The position numbers were made by a program, and so were the translations under genes. 24,722 nt of DNA from an uncultured Clostridia bacterium (GTDB taxonomy: Bacteria > Bacillota > Clostridia > UMGS1883), in contig CAKSNY010000034.1 in assembly GCA_934476455.1 (NCBI GenBank), positions 1 to 24,722 on the forward strand. The letters are read 5' to 3'. Below, piece by piece: positions 7,338-15,590 of the stretch (within the stretch, counting starts at the first letter, position 1; every line of letters starts with the position of its first letter). The notes under the pieces were generated by a model. It was given only the letters and a program-made list of their open reading frames with translations, made no database searches and was not told where the DNA came from.

Positions 7338-8060
7338 TTATAAATGTTTTATCCGCCCCATATATTTTTTTATAAGTGTCTTGTTAAATTCTGTGCCGCC
7401 GTCAACATTTCCGCTCATATAAACCGGAACATCGGCACCGCTTTCAATTGCTGACTTTGCCCCCTCTGCCAAAACGGTCTGCATTATAAATGCGCTTGCT
7501 ATCGTAGATACGCTTCCCATATTGACAAATGAATTCGGCAAAGCTATAACCGCGTCACCGTGCGGTACGCAATTATCTATATATACATCGCAATTTTCAA
7601 AAAGCATTGCTCCGCCGTTTTTATCGGTGAAATAGTCCGATGATGTTATGGCCACAGTCTTAATTTTTTCCTTTCTTGCCGCTATTCCCATTTCCACGGG
7701 GACCGCATTTTTTCCCGATGTGGATATTATAAAAAGAAGGTCTTTATCCGTAATACAGTATCTTTCAAATATATTTTCCGCAATATTGCTCATTTTTTCC
7801 ATTGCACTGCTTTTCGCAGCGCCGTTATGCAGCATTAAATCAGTATCCAGAACAGCGCTTACATTTGCCAAACCGCCGGCGCGGTAAAAACAATCCAGGG
7901 CAATAAGATGCGAATGTCCGCAGCCGAACATATATATTATTCCGTCTTTTTTAAGAACATCTGCAACCATTTTTGAAACCGCTTCTATTTTTTTCTTTTG
8001 CGTATCTTTTATTTTTTCAAGAATACCGGTAACGCTTTTAAAATAACTTTCAATTATCAT
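7338..8060 (-). CDS. SIS-domain protein of the UPF0309 type
   Basis: A 240-residue protein closely resembling UPF0309 SIS-domain phosphosugar-binding proteins. It has MFGCGHSHLIALDCFYRAGGL (residues 44-64), followed by an aspartate-rich VLDTDLMLHNG, the phosphate-binding loop IISTSGKNAVPVEMG, and a conserved VPHGDAVIALPN. The loop residues needed to bind a phosphosugar are present, unlike the paralog at 5677-6426. Its ATG overlaps the stop of the upstream hydrolase gene by 4 bases (ATGA). A 73-bp gap separates it from the kinase start. The probable role is isomerisation or sensing of an amino-sugar phosphate in the cytoplasm. Confidence 0.85.
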   Translation of the reverse strand: MIIESYFKSVTGILEKIKDTQKKKIEAVSKMVADVLKKDGIIYMFGCGHSHLIALDCFYRAGGLANVSAVLDTDLMLHNGAAKSSAMEKMSNIAENIFERYCITDKDLLFIISTSGKNAVPVEMGIAARKEKIKTVAITSSDYFTDKNGGAMLFENCDVYIDNCVPHGDAVIALPNSFVNMGSVSTIASAFIMQTVLAEGAKSAIESGADVPVYMSGNVDGGTEFNKTLIKKYMGRIKHL

Positions 8061-9088
8061 TTTTTAAGTATCCTGTTATAATTTCTTCCGATATTGTCCC
8101 AAAGCTCAATAGGATCCTTTGCAGCCACGCTTGTACCGTAGCCGCCGCGATACGTCCATGTTGCAAGACGATCAACCCCAAGCTTTTCGTACAAATCCAC
8201 CACGCGGTCAATCTGTTTAAAATCATCGGGGCGCTTGTTATATCCCATTAACCAACGTTCGGACTCTTTATTGTATTTTTTGGCCATAGCCACTGTTCTT
8301 TCCGTTATATCAATGAAAAAGCTTTCCGGCAGCGTCCAATTTATAATAGTTGTCGAAAAAACGTCAAAATACGGACACGCCGCAACCATTTCCCAATTAT
8401 CATATCCGCGCAATTCGGTTACATAATATGTATTAAGCGTTGCATGAACGCAGCATGTTATCTCAAGCTTCGGATTTATTTCTTTAAGCGTTTTGGAAAC
8501 ATCGGAAAGGGTGAAAAGCGCCTCGCGCCATCTGAATTGCTTTACGTCATCATTCATAAATTTAGGCATTTCATACCCATAATAATCTGCAAATTTTTTC
8601 ATGCATTCCGGGCAGCGGCAAGCCCAATCGTCACCGGCGCCGCCCGTGATAGAAGCGTATGATTTCGGATATGCGTAATGAGGCTCATCCCAGAAAAATC
8701 CGTCAACCTCTGTATTTTGAGCAAGCTTTACACATATGTTTTTAAAATAATCCCGAAATGCGTTTGTATTAAAGCAGGCTGCATTTAAAACCTCACCGGT
8801 ATATGCCGAAACCTGTCTGTGATGAATATTGTTTTGCAAAAACAAACTGACCTGTTCTCCGCCAAAATATTTACCTATTCCCCATGGGTCTGCTATAACC
8901 CTCAATCCTATTTCGTGTGCGGTCTTTACAATATTGTTGATGTTCGGGAACCAAAAATCCATATCAAATTCGGTTATTGCCAAAATAACGGTATCGCACC
9001 CGTGCTCTTTCATTTCTAAAAAATCTGCTTTTGCGTGTTCTGCATAGTTAAGCCCGTAGTAGCTTACGGCAGTATGTTTAACAGCCAT
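8057..9088 (-). CDS. Unclassified TIM-barrel glycosidase-like protein
   Basis: A 343-residue protein and the first gene of block A. The start at 9088 is fixed by TAGGAGG (9096-9102); in-frame codons upstream to 9280 cross the promoter region and are not coding. It appears to be a single TIM barrel: repeating strand/helix segments such as CDTVILAITEFD, IGLRVIADPWG, VDGFFWDEPHYAYP and LEITCCVHATLN. Glu135 in FFWDEP is in the usual position for a catalytic acid of clan-A-like glycosidases, and a late glutamate is not obvious. A Cys cluster, ACRCPEC (Cys157, 159, 162), may bind a metal or be structural, as in some GH42-like enzymes. No signal peptide. I cannot name a GH family, and the hydrolase role is inferred from fold and context. 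Confidence 0.6.
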   Translation of the reverse strand: MAVKHTAVSYYGLNYAEHAKADFLEMKEHGCDTVILAITEFDMDFWFPNINNIVKTAHEIGLRVIADPWGIGKYFGGEQVSLFLQNNIHHRQVSAYTGEVLNAACFNTNAFRDYFKNICVKLAQNTEVDGFFWDEPHYAYPKSYASITGGAGDDWACRCPECMKKFADYYGYEMPKFMNDDVKQFRWREALFTLSDVSKTLKEINPKLEITCCVHATLNTYYVTELRGYDNWEMVAACPYFDVFSTTIINWTLPESFFIDITERTVAMAKKYNKESERWLMGYNKRPDDFKQIDRVVDLYEKLGVDRLATWTYRGGYGTSVAAKDPIELWDNIGRNYNRILKK

Positions 9089-9095
9089 TGTTTTT

Positions 9096-9102
9096 CCTCC
9101 TA
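9096..9102 (-). promoter_or_regulatory. Ribosome binding site fixing the ATG at 9088
   Basis: TAGGAGG on the minus strand, 7 bases before ATG 9088, the start of the TIM-barrel protein. Confidence 0.8.
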
Positions 9103-9124
9103 TCAAAGTTTGTATTCTGCTTAA

Positions 9125-9153
9125 ATGGTAGCATATATTTTTTTTGTTTACAA
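9125..9153 (-). promoter_or_regulatory. Promoter of block A
   Basis: On the minus strand, TTGTAA (9148-9153) and TACCAT (9125-9130) are 17 bp apart, with TGC immediately before the -10 (extended -10). It lies 36 bp before the ATG at 9088. The nearer 9-bp box of the direct-repeat pair is 6 bp upstream of this -35, where an AraC activator would contact RNA polymerase. Confidence 0.65.
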
Positions 9154-9159
9154 CCCATT

Positions 9160-9189
9160 TTTCAGAACATAAGGTATAAATTTCAGAAC
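9160..9189. promoter_or_regulatory. Candidate AraC operator: two direct repeats 21 bp apart
   Basis: TTTCAGAAC occurs at 9160-9168 and again at 9181-9189. The 21-bp period puts both on the same face of the helix, the typical arrangement for AraC-family half-sites. The pair lies between the two divergent promoters: the first box abuts the -35 of block A, the second is 7 bp upstream of the -35 of the regulator gene. A bound dimer could activate block A and control its own gene. Confidence 0.6.
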
Positions 9190-9196
9190 TATAATA

Positions 9197-9225
9197 TTGA
9201 TTTATTTTTTGCACTGTGGTATAAT
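9197..9225 (+). promoter_or_regulatory. Promoter of the AraC regulator gene
   Basis: TTGATT (9197-9202) and TATAAT (9220-9225) are separated by 17 bp, with TG at 9217-9218 giving an extended -10. The start codon follows at 9246 after GAGGTGA (9234-9240), so the leader is very short. Confidence 0.75.
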
Positions 9226-9245
9226 CTCTATATGAGGTGATATGA

Positions 9246-10004
9246 ATGTTTTTCGAGCGTGATTTTTTAAAAATCAACATATTGTCCGTACTTTCTCTCA
9301 GTTGGAACGAATGCGATGCATATGCCGCCGGCCGTTCCTATAATGCACTTTCCTACAGAATTTGCGGAAACGCGAATTTTACACATGGAAATAAAACATT
9401 GCATGCAAAAAGCGGTGACATTATATTTGTTCCCAAAGGCTATGATTACCATCTTTCCGCACAGGATGAAAAGCTTTTTGTCGTACATTTTGAAATCGAA
9501 AATCAAAAGGATGCGGATATTGATTTTATTGCCCCTATAGACAGGTCATATTTTTATGGTAAATTTTGCACGCTTTATGATTTATGGTCTAAAAAACAAA
9601 TCGGATACAAGTACGAATGCACTTCAATTCTGTACAAGATACTTTCAAAGCTTTACAGGCAAAAATACGAAAATAAAATAGACGCTGTAAGCGATTCTTT
9701 AAATGATGCAATAGAGTATATTCATGACCATTTTACAGAGCAGGAATTAAGTATATCCCACCTTGCCGCGACAGCAGGCATAAGCGATACATATTTCAGA
9801 AAGCTTTTCGTTTCCTCTTTCGGTACCACACCGCTTAAATATATAAATAGCCTTCGGCTTTCTTATGCTTTCGAGCTTCTTAATTCGGGCTACTTTTCCG
9901 TTTCGGAAATTGCGGAAAAATGCGGATTTGACAATCAAAAATATTTCAGCACTTTTATAAAAAAACAAACAGGCAAGCCGCCCACTTATTTTAAGCTTAA
10001 ATAG
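9246..10004 (+). CDS. AraC-family regulator with N-terminal cupin
   Basis: A 252-residue protein. Residues about 1-100 form a cupin-like sugar-sensing domain (AKSGDIIFVPKGYDYHLSA, residues 54-72). Residues about 150-252 form the double helix-turn-helix of the AraC/XylS family: ISHLAATAGISDTYFRKLF for the first and VSEIAEKCGFDNQKYFSTF for the second, followed by KKQTGKPP. ATG 9246 is chosen because GAGGTGA ends 5 bases upstream; an ATG at 9242 is in another frame. It is divergent from block A, with a 21-bp-spaced box pair in between, so it is probably the sugar-responsive activator of block A and possibly of block B. The effector cannot be told from the sequence. Confidence 0.9.
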   Translation: MFFERDFLKINILSVLSLSWNECDAYAAGRSYNALSYRICGNANFTHGNKTLHAKSGDIIFVPKGYDYHLSAQDEKLFVVHFEIENQKDADIDFIAPIDRSYFYGKFCTLYDLWSKKQIGYKYECTSILYKILSKLYRQKYENKIDAVSDSLNDAIEYIHDHFTEQELSISHLAATAGISDTYFRKLFVSSFGTTPLKYINSLRLSYAFELLNSGYFSVSEIAEKCGFDNQKYFSTFIKKQTGKPPTYFKLK

Positions 10005-10058
10005 CTTTCCGTGGGCTGCGAAAAGGCTGTAAAATGGGTGCAGCTGTTTAAAAATTAT

Positions 10059-10080
10059 GGCTCTTTGTCAACAGTTGTGG
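10059..10080 (+). mobile_element. Possible insertion-sequence end (ISL3-like)
   Basis: GGCTCTTTGTCAACAG, continuing TTGTGG, resembles the terminal inverted repeats of ISL3-group elements (from memory, GGCTCTTT-type ends). It lies 55 bp after the intact regulator and a few bases before the open frame of the truncated AraC gene begins (10088). No transposase gene or matching opposite end is seen, so at most this is a solo remnant. Confidence 0.3.
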
Positions 10081-10087
10081 TAAATAA

Positions 10088-10807
10088 ATAGACTATCCCA
10101 AATTTTCTATCAGTGAGCCGTTTATATCTTTTTTTGATACTTTTTATAACTACTGCGATGCTAAAAATATTATGGAACACGGTATTCAAACTGTTTATGA
10201 TAGCGCAATCTGGTGCACAAAGGGTCTTTCAACCAATATCGGATACTATTATCACCCCGATGTCGAAAAAAGAGTTCTATCAGCTATGACAATCAGGTAT
10301 CTTTATTCAAATATAAAGTGTACCGTTTTTAAAATTTTATATAATTTAAGTCTGCCGTCAGAAACTATCGAGGATATTGAAAAGTCATTTCCGGATAGTT
10401 TTGATTTATCCTTACCTGACTTTTTATCCTTGGTGAAAACATTATTGACAAAAATGCACAGTTTCATAAATGATTCCTCTTCCGAAAACATGGATGATGT
10501 TTTGATGAAATATATTGATACGCATTACAGTGACCCTGCACTTTCCAGGCAAACTTTCTCAAGCCATTTCCATGTTTCAGAAGCATACACCTCTCGATTC
10601 TTTAATGAATATACGGGATACCAATTTACGGAATACATTACCAAGGTACGTATGGAAGCAGCATGTAAACTTCTTACAGACACAAATTTAACTATTGATA
10701 AGATTGCACAGGCTGTGGGTTATAACAGCGGTGTTTCCTTCAGACGCATTTTTAAATCCTTTACAGGTATGACACCTAAGGAATATAAAACAGCTCAAAT
10801 CAGCTAA
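10088..10807 (+). pseudogene. 5'-truncated large AraC-family regulator
   Basis: The C-terminal AraC DNA-binding domain is intact. In the frame starting at ATG 10172 it covers about residues 108-208: LSRQTFSSHFHVSEAYTSRFF, then LTIDKIAQAVGYNSGVSFRRIF and FTGMTPKEY. The coding-like frame continues upstream of that ATG to a stop at 10085-10087 (FSISEPFISFFDTFYNY). This matches the sensor-to-HTH linker of the large (700-800 residue) membrane-bound AraC regulators of Clostridia, whose membrane segments and ligand domain are missing. No good ribosome binding site precedes ATG 10172. A 211-residue DNA-binding fragment could still be produced, but a decayed gene is likelier. The break lies beside an IS-end-like sequence. 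Confidence 0.75.
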
Positions 10808-10876
10808 GTGATAATATAATCCAAGTAATTTTTGAGAAACGAAATTCATTTTTTCTTTTACCCATCGGTTGCAGCA

Positions 10877-10908
10877 TAGATAAAGCAAGAGCGCCCTTGC
10901 TTTATCTA
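10877..10908. repeat. Perfect 13-bp-stem hairpin
   Basis: TAGATAAAGCAAG (10877-10889) and CTTGCTTTATCTA (10896-10908) are exact reverse complements around a 6-base loop. No T-run follows on either strand, so it is not a standard intrinsic terminator, though its place between convergent genes would suit one. Confidence 0.7.
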
Positions 10909-11205
10909 AGTCTGCATTTATGATGAATATGTCATCTTGTATAGTTTTTACACGAAATACGTCAGTACTGCTCTCATAGCGTGAAGAAGTGCATAATAAC
11001 ACTGATTGCAGCGCCTTTATATTCGCCTGCCGAAAGTAGTATTTTGACTTCTTTAAGACAATTTTTAGAGTGGTTTATATACACTTTTATATTTCCGCAT
11101 TTTCATTAAAAGGAAATCAACGGCAATATACACGATTTTGCCGTCAATTTTCATCTAGTGAACAGCAGTGTCAATCGGTTTCTTTTCCTCATCCCCCATT
11201 GCAAT

Positions 11206-11225
11206 TTGAAGGTCTTGTCCTTCAA
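11206..11225. terminator. Weak hairpin after the 819-residue gene
   Basis: TTGAAGG (11206-11212) and CCTTCAA (11219-11225) can pair around 6 bases, about 20 bp beyond the TAG of the minus-strand gene ending at 11243. There is no T-tract, so any terminator function is doubtful. Confidence 0.25.
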
Positions 11226-11242
11226 GCATCTTTTGACATACT

Positions 11243-13702
11243 CTACACCCTTTTTTCACATTCTAATCTATTTATCCGGCAGGGAAGCGCCTCACCTGCA
11301 AGTTTTTTTCCGTCCCTGAATATTAGCTCATATTTTTCGACATTTTCCCCGTTTGAGCATACATTTATGGCATCTATCGTTATTTTCCCGTTCTCTGATT
11401 TTCTTTCGGTAAAACAAATATTCGGATTAGTACATATAATATCCGCAGTTTCTTCTCCGATACAATTAAGCACATATTTCATTATCTCTAATTTTCCATC
11501 AGGACAATTGAAGTCTGCGAATGTACCAAAATAGAGTGTGCCTTCCCCTATCTTTTTCTTCCACACAAGCACGTATCCATTTTCATCAACAACAAATTCT
11601 TGCGCATTGTCAGTCCGGCATAAAACAATGGTAATTTCCTTGTTAAGTTCCACTGTCTTGTTGCCATCAAAAAATGTATTTCCCTTAATTGAAACTACTT
11701 TGCCGCAATTGATTCCCAACGCCTCTGCAGAAGCATATTCCATAGGTTCTCCGCTTTTATCGGTTTTGTTAAAATGACAATAGCTTATAAATGCTGTGCC
11801 GCCGTTTTTAACGTAATCATAAATCTTTTCTGCAAATCCTTCCTCGTATGTGTTCCACCCCAAAAGGACAATTGCATTATAATTTGAATAACTGCTTTCA
11901 TATGGAATAACATCCACGCTTCCATACGGCGTCCCACTGAAAAGATCAAGGTTAATTATATTATTTCTACTGTGCTGATTGCTTGCCGCCGGCAACCATG
12001 CATCAATTGCTCTCCAGCATTTGTGATGGCGGTTATCCTTCCACTTTCCCCAAACAACTGTATCCCAATCACCATTTTCAAAAAGTTCGGCAATTCTGTT
12101 GTCGTAATGCCACATAAAATATTCATTATTCCCATAAACAACGGCAAGATTATTTACAAACTCTCCTTCCCGAGGATTTTTTATTGTATATTCATAAAAT
12201 TCTCTTAAATACTTACGGCACGTCTTACAAAAATTATCCTCCCAGTCCTCTCTTGAAAACGCATTTGCTTTAAACAAAGCGTTTTCCGCATAAATATAAT
12301 CTGCCCCATGTATATACAAAAGCTGCATTGCTAACAAAAACTTCTTTGCTTTCGTCAAATCATTCGGCTCTCCGAGGTACCAATCCGTAGGCACGTGTGC
12401 ACCCCACATTTTTGTGGTTGTTCCCCTCACCGCACCGATAAGAAGATTTATGTTGCTTACAGGCTCTATAGTTACTCGTTCAAATCCGTTACACGCCTCA
12501 TAAACAGCAAGCAGGCTGGGAGACCCTACCGACGCAAGACCTTTTTCATTTTTACAACTGAGGGACATTTTACGCAATACATTGCAATAAAGCTTTTTTG
12601 TATTTCCGAAAGAATCTGAGTTTTTTAATTTGTCATTTTCTATAAAAGCGGGACAAAAATACAAATATGCTTCATGAAAGTGTTTGCCTATAAATCTTCC
12701 TGCGCCGTGTTTTGCAAAGTACGGCATGACATTTTTGTCGTCAGACAGGCTTAGTATGTTATTATATGTCTTTAAATAATCTATTCTTCTTTTCCATGTT
12801 TCCTCATTTGAAAGTACATAATAATTTCTAAACCGCTTAGGCCGCGCCTGCCAAAAATTGCCCATATTGGTATTTGCAAAAATTTCTATTATCCTGTTTG
12901 TTTCATCACTATCATCGTGTCTGTGATCGTCCGAATCTGTTCCAACCATGCAAAGGTCATCGCTTTCGGGGAAAATTTCCGGCATAACAACGCAAACTGT
13001 TTTTCCGTTTATATTGACAGATAATGAAGGATTTTTCTTAAACACCTTAACCTTTATTATCATATGTGTTTCATTTATCGGAGATTTTGAAATTTTTGAC
13101 ACAATGCAGCCCTTTTCATCATCAACTGCAATCTCACCATAAGGCACATAAAAGCTGAGTGCAAATTCGTCATTTATTCTTGCCGCTGTTTTTAAGGTTA
13201 ACTGTGCTCCTTCGACAGCTGCAGGAAGAGATATCAAATCTATATCTGACACAAGCAGATGGGTTTCACCGGAAATCTGATAAAGCTCAAGAACATTTTC
13301 CCCTTTTTTCAGGAACCTGCAATCAACCGGAATATAAATTGCAGGCCAGCCTAAATTTACATTTTCAAAAAATTCTTCCGCATTTTTATATACACGCGCA
13401 CCGTTTACGAAAATATCAATACCGCAAACGTATTTCTTCCAATCAAAAAGCTGCGCCTTAATCTTAACATAGAAGCGCCGCGAAATATCATCTTCATCAA
13501 TTACAACAATGCTTTTGCAATTTGTGTCTTTAAGACTTAAACAGCTTTTCTTTTCGCGTATGCCGTATGCAAATGCGGTAATTCCGCTATGAAGACTTGA
13601 TTGAGGCTGAAAATCAAAAAAGCCATCTTTCCCGAAAAGAGTTCCTTTATGTAATTTAAACTCCTCATAATATGACAAAATCTTTTCATATCTACTATCC
13701 AT
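11243..13702 (-). CDS. Unclassified 819-residue glycosidase-like protein
   Basis: No GH family is recognised with certainty. Residues 1-240 look beta-rich, like carbohydrate-binding or jelly-roll domains (YVCGIDIFVNGARVY; LKKGENVLELYQI). About 260-590 have the look of a TIM barrel, with candidate acidic residues in FERVTIEPVSN (Glu412) and GADYIYAENALF (Glu473). About 600-690 resemble the glutamine-amidotransferase-like fold seen as the middle domain of GH42-type enzymes (YNAIVLLGWNTYEEGFAEKI; YVKNGGTAFIS). A C-terminal beta domain follows. No signal peptide. AGGTGTG precedes ATG 13702. It is the last gene of block B, 68 bp after the GH20 gene. It probably hydrolyses a bond in the same glycan (inference). 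Confidence 0.6.
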   Translation of the reverse strand: MDSRYEKILSYYEEFKLHKGTLFGKDGFFDFQPQSSLHSGITAFAYGIREKKSCLSLKDTNCKSIVVIDEDDISRRFYVKIKAQLFDWKKYVCGIDIFVNGARVYKNAEEFFENVNLGWPAIYIPVDCRFLKKGENVLELYQISGETHLLVSDIDLISLPAAVEGAQLTLKTAARINDEFALSFYVPYGEIAVDDEKGCIVSKISKSPINETHMIIKVKVFKKNPSLSVNINGKTVCVVMPEIFPESDDLCMVGTDSDDHRHDDSDETNRIIEIFANTNMGNFWQARPKRFRNYYVLSNEETWKRRIDYLKTYNNILSLSDDKNVMPYFAKHGAGRFIGKHFHEAYLYFCPAFIENDKLKNSDSFGNTKKLYCNVLRKMSLSCKNEKGLASVGSPSLLAVYEACNGFERVTIEPVSNINLLIGAVRGTTTKMWGAHVPTDWYLGEPNDLTKAKKFLLAMQLLYIHGADYIYAENALFKANAFSREDWEDNFCKTCRKYLREFYEYTIKNPREGEFVNNLAVVYGNNEYFMWHYDNRIAELFENGDWDTVVWGKWKDNRHHKCWRAIDAWLPAASNQHSRNNIINLDLFSGTPYGSVDVIPYESSYSNYNAIVLLGWNTYEEGFAEKIYDYVKNGGTAFISYCHFNKTDKSGEPMEYASAEALGINCGKVVSIKGNTFFDGNKTVELNKEITIVLCRTDNAQEFVVDENGYVLVWKKKIGEGTLYFGTFADFNCPDGKLEIMKYVLNCIGEETADIICTNPNICFTERKSENGKITIDAINVCSNGENVEKYELIFRDGKKLAGEALPCRINRLECEKRV

Positions 13703-13770
13703 TCATTCACACCTATGCCTTATAAAAATTTATTATTATACGTTGTTCAACTTAATATAAATATTTACTA

Positions 13771-15555
13771 TTACCTTACTAAGCTTGTACAAGTCATATT
13801 TGCAAAATCTCCCCAAATTGGTTTTTCCTGAAACAGCGGTTTTTCTTCCAGCTCTTCTATAATATTGATTTTACCATCCAAATAGTCTGAAATTCTCTCC
13901 GCCGCATAAGCTGCCCTTGCTTCCATCGCAGCATACCTTCCGTCAAGAACTTCCCACCCGAAAGGCTTATACATATCAAGCCACTGTTCTTTATGTAACT
14001 TATGAAGTTTTATATAATCAGCCTTAAATTCCGGAAGTATTTTTCTGCACGCCTCTTCAAGGTATCCCCGATTATTTTTGATATACTCTTCTCTCAGAGT
14101 TCTTAGGAAAAGGCTCTTTTTGTATGCAAGCTTAAGCAAAAGGGCTGCATATTTATATAACTTGCGATGCTTCCCATCTTTGTTTTCTAATACTTTATAT
14201 GCCTCAAAAAATCTTTTTTCCATTTTTTCATAATCTGTTTTATAATCTGTAAGATTATAAAGAAAATCCGACCAAATATATCTTTTTCCGGGTTTGACAT
14301 CACCTATTTCGCCATTATGAAAGTCACTCATTGCGTCAACGGCATCATAATCCATTTTTGTGATAAAAGCACTGAATTCCCGAATATCTTCTTCTCTTAC
14401 AGCTTTTCCTCTGAAACAATACTCAGAAAGCACCGACAAGCCGGGCAAAGACATAAAATGATTTGTTTCGCATCCATCATCTTCCCATGCTGTTAAAAAT
14501 ATTGTCTCTATTCCTTCATCGATACACGCTTCCATTGCCGGAACCATACTCTTTAACGTATATGCGTTGTTTGGTAAAAATCCATCCCACATCCAAACTC
14601 CACCTGCAAAGATAATATTTTTCTGCAGCAATCTATGCTTTTTTATCATTGAAAGGAAGTCGTCTTTCTTTTCATGATAGTAGTCCCAATAAACCATATC
14701 TACATCCGGAATATCTGCTATAATATCCTTCGGAGCGACCCATCCGTCATCATAGTAATCCCCCGTTGCCGAACCCAATCTAAAAAACATATCACTCCAC
14801 ATCATTGGTTTGAAATTATTCTTCTTACATATTTCCAAAACTTTTGAAAGATGCTCATTCATCAGATTAAAACGGTTTTTAAAACCATTTTTTGCTAAAT
14901 AATTTCCCAAACCAACATTATGGGCTTCGTCCATTCCTATATGTATTTTGTCTGTTCTCAGGCTTTTCCGAAGGCTTCCCACTGCCGCTTCTATGAATTT
15001 ATACGTTTTCTCCTCTCCTATCATCAATATATCGTCCGTATCTTTAAATTCATTTGTTTCCTGCCATCGTAAATATTGACGCATATGCCCAAGGAACTGC
15101 ACACAGGGAATAACCTCAACGCCCATTTCAAAACCGTAATCATCAATTTCTTTAAGCTCATCAATGCTGTATCTTCCGCGCATATACCCAAAATGCTCGT
15201 AACCCGGCACCTGATAGGTGTCCTCCATATAAAGCAGCAAAATATTAAGCCCATGTGCTGCCAAATAGGCTATATATTTTTTAAGTTTATCAACTCTTAT
15301 CACTCCGTTTCTGGAAACATCAAGCATAACTCCTCTGTTTTTAAACACTGCATTTTGTTCGATTTTAAAATCTTTACCGATTTTTCCGTACTCGTAGGCA
15401 AAAAGAGAGTAGGCTCTCGCTATTGATGATTTGTCCGGCCCTCCGACATACGCATTACCATTATTTAACTCTGCATAAACATTTTTGCTCTTTATAACGT
15501 TGATTTCGTTCCCATACTTAAAATTTAATAATGAAAAAATCTCTTTTTTTATCAT
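13771..15555 (-). CDS. GH20 beta-N-acetylhexosaminidase (GH20C-like)
   Basis: A 594-residue protein. The GH20 barrel begins with FKNRGVMLDVSRNG (71-84). It contains HGLNILLLYMEDTY and VEVIPCVQFLGHM, and the catalytic pair is in HIGMDEAHNVG: Asp209 would orient the acetamide and Glu210 would be the acid in substrate-assisted catalysis. GMDEAHxxGLG and the long helical C-terminus match the cytoplasmic GH20C type known from streptococci, which removes terminal beta-GlcNAc and beta-GalNAc. Later motifs MWSDMFFRL and FLTAWEDDGCE fit the active-site rim. There is no signal peptide. AGGGGAG precedes the ATG. It lies 35 bp after the GNAT gene. Confidence 0.88.
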   Translation of the reverse strand: MIKKEIFSLLNFKYGNEINVIKSKNVYAELNNGNAYVGGPDKSSIARAYSLFAYEYGKIGKDFKIEQNAVFKNRGVMLDVSRNGVIRVDKLKKYIAYLAAHGLNILLLYMEDTYQVPGYEHFGYMRGRYSIDELKEIDDYGFEMGVEVIPCVQFLGHMRQYLRWQETNEFKDTDDILMIGEEKTYKFIEAAVGSLRKSLRTDKIHIGMDEAHNVGLGNYLAKNGFKNRFNLMNEHLSKVLEICKKNNFKPMMWSDMFFRLGSATGDYYDDGWVAPKDIIADIPDVDMVYWDYYHEKKDDFLSMIKKHRLLQKNIIFAGGVWMWDGFLPNNAYTLKSMVPAMEACIDEGIETIFLTAWEDDGCETNHFMSLPGLSVLSEYCFRGKAVREEDIREFSAFITKMDYDAVDAMSDFHNGEIGDVKPGKRYIWSDFLYNLTDYKTDYEKMEKRFFEAYKVLENKDGKHRKLYKYAALLLKLAYKKSLFLRTLREEYIKNNRGYLEEACRKILPEFKADYIKLHKLHKEQWLDMYKPFGWEVLDGRYAAMEARAAYAAERISDYLDGKINIIEELEEKPLFQEKPIWGDFANMTCTSLVR

Positions 15556-15590
15556 TTTCTTAAACTCCCCTCTATTTTTCCACTAACTCG

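Larger units (their letters stand above)
10808..11242. other. Gene-poor junction with eroded sequence
   Basis: About 435 bp between the convergent AraC remnant and the 819-residue gene. I find no intact gene. On the minus strand coding-like peptides occur in several frames but are broken by stops. One is an unidentified stretch around 10845-11002 containing RYESSTDVFRVKTIQDDIF; another, near 11100-11220, contains KIDGKIVYIAVDFLLMK. They may be remnants of a decayed gene. Two hairpins are listed separately. Confidence 0.5.

Noticed and set aside
9089..9280. N-terminal extension of the TIM-barrel protein to an ATG at 9280
   Set aside because: It crosses both promoters and the repeat boxes, and a strong ribosome binding site lies just before ATG 9088.
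10005..10058. Terminator after the AraC gene
   Set aside because: Only imperfect pairing (AGCTTTCC with AAAAGGCT) and no T-run.
10688..11002. Minus-strand open frame of 104 codons
   Set aside because: It overlaps the HTH region of the plus-strand AraC remnant, shows no family motif and no good ribosome binding site. Its upper part may be an old coding remnant, so it is noted only under the junction region.
11070..11534. Plus-strand open frame of 154 codons
   Set aside because: Its second half is antisense to the well-supported 819-residue gene, it has no recognisable domain and no clear ribosome binding site.
13703..13770. Possible internal promoter (TTGAAC, 17 bp, TTTTAT) before the 819-residue gene
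   Set aside because: The -10 is poor and AT-rich gaps produce such matches easily; not enough to annotate.
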